Shown piece after piece: positions 36,077-38,398 of a DNA stretch of 38,398 bases. The stretch lies in NCBI GenBank assembly GCA_033765235.1, contig JANRIG010000033.1, forward strand, positions 1-38,398. The letters run 5' to 3'. Under the pieces are notes generated by a model. The model saw nothing but the letters and a program-made list of their open reading frames with translations. It ran no database searches and was not told the DNA's origin. Position numbers and translations under genes: made by a program. Positions within the stretch are counted from its first letter, which is position 1; every line of letters begins with the position of its first letter. The stretch is from JANRIG01 sp033765235. Its GTDB lineage: Bacteria > Bacteroidota > Bacteroidia > Cytophagales > UBA9547.

Positions 36077-37798
36077 ATGAAAATAAAAACTGTACTAACC
36101 TTAGGCGTAGGTCTCTTATTCATACTCATAATTTTACTTAGCTATGTTGGAGTAAGATACATAAATGAGCTAAAAAAAGATACAGAGAATATATTAGTGG
36201 ACAACTACATTACCTTAGAATATAGCAAAAATATGCTCGCAGCATTAGAAGACAGTTCTAATATTGCAATACAAAAGTTTGAAAAAAACCTTGCTGACCA
36301 AGAAAAAAACATAACAGAAATTGGCGAAAAAGAAGCCACTGAAGATGTGCGAAGCAACTTTGAAATTTATAAACAAAACCCATTATCACTTAATATTCAA
36401 AAAGATATTCGTAATGGTATATTCCAATTAATGAAATTGAATATGCAAGCTATTCAGCGCAAAAGCGAAGTAGCTGATGCCACTGCCGACAAAGCTGTAT
36501 TATGGATTAGCATCACAGGTGCATTTTGTTTTTTAATTGCTTTTACATTGCTTATAAATCTGCCTTCGAGTATTGCAAACCCCATCAAAGAGTTGACACA
36601 AAGTATTAAGCAAATAGCTGCCGAAAATTATTCCGAAAGAGTGCATTTTGAAAGACACAGCGAGTTTGGCGAACTTGCCAAATCCTTTAACACTATGGCC
36701 GAAAAACTGGAAGAATACAACAATAGCAATCTGGCAAAATTGATGATGGAAAAAAAACGCATCGATACCCTCATCAACAATATGCACGACCCGGTTATTG
36801 GCTTAGATGAAAATTTGAAAGTGATTTTTGTAAATGAACAAGCTCTAAAAATAATTGGCATCAGTGAAAACCATATTATTGGCCATCATACACTAGAATT
36901 AGCCATTAATAATGACCTTATCAGAAACCTCATTCAAGACCTGATGATTGAAGACAATGGCAATGACGCAAAACCAATGAAGATATATGCAGACAACAAA
37001 GAAGGATATTTCGAAAAAGAAACACATCACATTTCTATCACACCTACTGGTGAGCATACAAAGCAATTAATAGGCCATGTAATTATCTTAAGAAATGTGA
37101 CAGAATACAAGGAATTAGATTTTGCAAAAACTAATTTTATTGCCACTGTTTCACACGAACTCAAAACTCCCATATCATCTATAAAAATGAGTTTGCAATT
37201 ATTAGAAAATGAACAAATTGGCAAACTAAATGACGAACAGATAAACCTGCTCGACAGCATAAAAGATGACGCTGACAGGCTACTCAAAATCACCGGCGAA
37301 CTATTAAATATGACACAAGTAGAGAGCGGCAATATTCAGCTTTCGATACTGCCAACTGACCCCAAAACTATATTGCAATACGCTATAAACGCTACACAAA
37401 CTCAAGCCGCCCAAAAACACATTAAGTTTAAGGTTGATTGCCCCGACAATATTTCAAAAGTGCAGGCAGACAATGAAAAAACAGCTTGGGTACTCACAAA
37501 CCTCATCTCTAATGCCATTAGGTACTCATATGATAACTCTACCATATACTTATCTATTAAAGAGCAAAATAATAAGGTGCAAATTTGTGTACGTGACACA
37601 GGGCAAGGCATAGCCCCTCAATACAAAGACAAGGTTTTTGACCGTTATTTTAGAATTCCGGGCACAAAAAAAGAAGGCACCGGACTTGGTCTTGCCATCA
37701 GCAAAGAATTTATTGAAGCACAAAACGGGCAAATAAAAGTTGACAGCGAATTTGGTGCAGGCAGTACATTTTCAGTTACGTTAAACGCATACATATAA
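36077..37798 (+). CDS. HAMP-PAS sensor histidine kinase paired with truncated KdpD
   Basis: A kinase of 573 residues. Membrane span 1 covers about 8-28 and span 2 about 141-162, with a roughly 110-residue periplasmic region between. A HAMP domain (about 163-215) is followed by PAS (about 226-345; MHDPVIGLDENLKVIFVNEQ). HisKA has SHELKTP with phospho-acceptor His360. The ATPase domain shows the N box NLISNAIRYS, DTGQGIAP and GTGLGLAIS. The gene abuts the truncated kdpD with no intervening base. Its architecture matches kinases that usually pair with NtrC-type regulators, and the regulator at 26905 is the only candidate seen in the window. The pairing is inferred. Confidence 0.92.
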   Translation: MKIKTVLTLGVGLLFILIILLSYVGVRYINELKKDTENILVDNYITLEYSKNMLAALEDSSNIAIQKFEKNLADQEKNITEIGEKEATEDVRSNFEIYKQNPLSLNIQKDIRNGIFQLMKLNMQAIQRKSEVADATADKAVLWISITGAFCFLIAFTLLINLPSSIANPIKELTQSIKQIAAENYSERVHFERHSEFGELAKSFNTMAEKLEEYNNSNLAKLMMEKKRIDTLINNMHDPVIGLDENLKVIFVNEQALKIIGISENHIIGHHTLELAINNDLIRNLIQDLMIEDNGNDAKPMKIYADNKEGYFEKETHHISITPTGEHTKQLIGHVIILRNVTEYKELDFAKTNFIATVSHELKTPISSIKMSLQLLENEQIGKLNDEQINLLDSIKDDADRLLKITGELLNMTQVESGNIQLSILPTDPKTILQYAINATQTQAAQKHIKFKVDCPDNISKVQADNEKTAWVLTNLISNAIRYSYDNSTIYLSIKEQNNKVQICVRDTGQGIAPQYKDKVFDRYFRIPGTKKEGTGLGLAISKEFIEAQNGQIKVDSEFGAGSTFSVTLNAYI

Positions 37799-37876
37799 TC
37801 CGCTTCATTTGCACAAAAAATACAACAAGTTATGTATTTAGTACCGTAAACACAACATAATGAGCGTGTTGTAATT

Positions 37877-38054
37877 ATCCCATTTTATGCATTAGAGATT
37901 GTGGTGAAAGCCATAAGTACAATAAAATGAGCATCTTGGACTTAAAATTTGGGTGATGGAATAGTGAACTATTTTAAAAGTCAAATTTTGATGAAACATG
38001 TTCATTTTGAAGTAATTATGGGTTGTAATAAATTTCTAATGCATAAAATGGGAT
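37877..38054. repeat. 178-bp element with perfect 20-bp terminal inverted repeats
   Basis: ATCCCATTTTATGCATTAGA at 37877-37896 is exactly inverted at 38035-38054, and the match continues inward for three more bases after one mismatch. The interior (138 bp) is AT-rich and codes for nothing convincing. Size and structure resemble a MITE or an insertion-sequence remnant. No clear target-site duplication was found. The rest of the gap 37799-38164 shows no gene. Confidence 0.5.
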
Positions 38055-38164
38055 TATATTTTGTGTGTTATTATAGTGCGATATTTATGGCAATAATACG
38101 CATTTTTCAATAGGCTTATACAGAAAAATATACCCTGTTAAGTCAAGTTTTTAGGGAAGTTATA

Positions 38165-38398
38165 TTAATAGTCAAATACTTCTGTAAGGTCTATCTCAAG
38201 CCCCGGCAGGGTGTGTACAGGTACTTTATCGTCTTCGGCATATTTATTAACCAAAACATACTTATTGTTTTGCAGCACAAATATATCTATCACTTTTTCA
38301 TAGGGCGATACTATCCAGTATTCTTTGACCCCCGCTTCTTGATATAGTTCAAATTTGATTTTTATGTCATGCTTTGAATTTTGCAATGAAAGTATTTC
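38165..38398 (-). CDS. Uma2-family (DUF820) putative endonuclease, C-terminal part
   Basis: The frame is open to the right edge, so only the last 77 residues are seen. EILSLQNSKHDIKIKFELYQ, EAGVKEYWIVSPYEKVIDIF and the end LPGLEIDLTEVFDY match the C-terminal half of Uma2 proteins (PD-(D/E)XK fold), including the Glu of EIL and the EYW motif. These genes are often present in many copies in a genome. Their function is largely unknown. Confidence 0.85.
   Translation of the reverse strand, partial: EILSLQNSKHDIKIKFELYQEAGVKEYWIVSPYEKVIDIFVLQNNKYVLVNKYAEDDKVPVHTLPGLEIDLTEVFDY

Noticed and set aside
36077..37798. The histidine kinase as the missing C-terminal half of a KdpD broken by a frameshift
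   Set aside because: It has its own ATG, two membrane spans, HAMP and PAS domains in an order not found in KdpD, and lacks the four-span KdpD membrane region, so it is a distinct gene.

Overview
This is an AT-rich bacterial chromosome segment from a member of the Bacteroidota. The evidence is a SusC/SusD outer-membrane nutrient pair, a type IX secretion lipoprotein (PorW/SprE), promoters of the TTTG / TAnnTTTG type, no strong Shine-Dalgarno sequences, and many exported proteins with the short hydrophobic signals usual for this phylum. The finer lineage (Chitinophagales or Sphingobacteriales-like) is a guess. No rRNA, tRNA, CRISPR array or intact insertion sequence was seen.

Layout. 1-3444 (minus): a SusC-type TonB-dependent transporter followed by the start of its SusD lipoprotein, which runs off the left edge. 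3601-7619 (plus): GTPase Der, then PorW/SprE. 7752-10154 (minus): a FadN-type fused 3-hydroxyacyl-CoA dehydrogenase/enoyl-CoA hydratase. 10335-11049 (plus): a 41-residue lipoprotein and dCTP deaminase. 11076-12113 (minus): a saccharopine-dehydrogenase-like reductase. 12356-15823 (plus): an exported TPR-CHAT caspase-like protein. 15901-23216: a glycoside hydrolase locus, with GH16 on the minus strand divergent from a GH36/Sip1-like enzyme and a GH106-like enzyme, followed by a membrane metallophosphoesterase. 23369-24295: epoxyqueuosine reductase. 24366-26476: a lipoprotein, a DUF4905-like protein and a LysM/double-psi-barrel protein, tightly packed.

26852-37798 is a complete high-affinity potassium uptake (Kdp) locus and is the most interesting part. 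A sigma-54 activator of the NtrC family (receiver, AAA+, Fis HTH) is followed by a decayed GxxExxY gene. Then come two 19-bp dyads in tandem, a good -24/-12 promoter, three tiny membrane-protein ORFs (one is KdpF), kdpA, kdpB, kdpC, an outer-membrane porin, a KdpD reduced to its cytoplasmic sensor half, and a separate HAMP-PAS histidine kinase. The usual KdpD/KdpE pair is therefore replaced here by a sensor, a kinase and a sigma-54 enhancer-binding regulator, and the DNA carries the sites such a regulator would need. The non-coding gaps of the locus carry a family of AT-rich palindromic repeats not noticed elsewhere in the window. Isoleucine codon use also differs from the left part of the window, so the locus may have been acquired.

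37799-38164 holds a 178-bp element bounded by perfect 20-bp inverted repeats (MITE-like), and the right edge cuts a Uma2-family nuclease gene on the minus strand.
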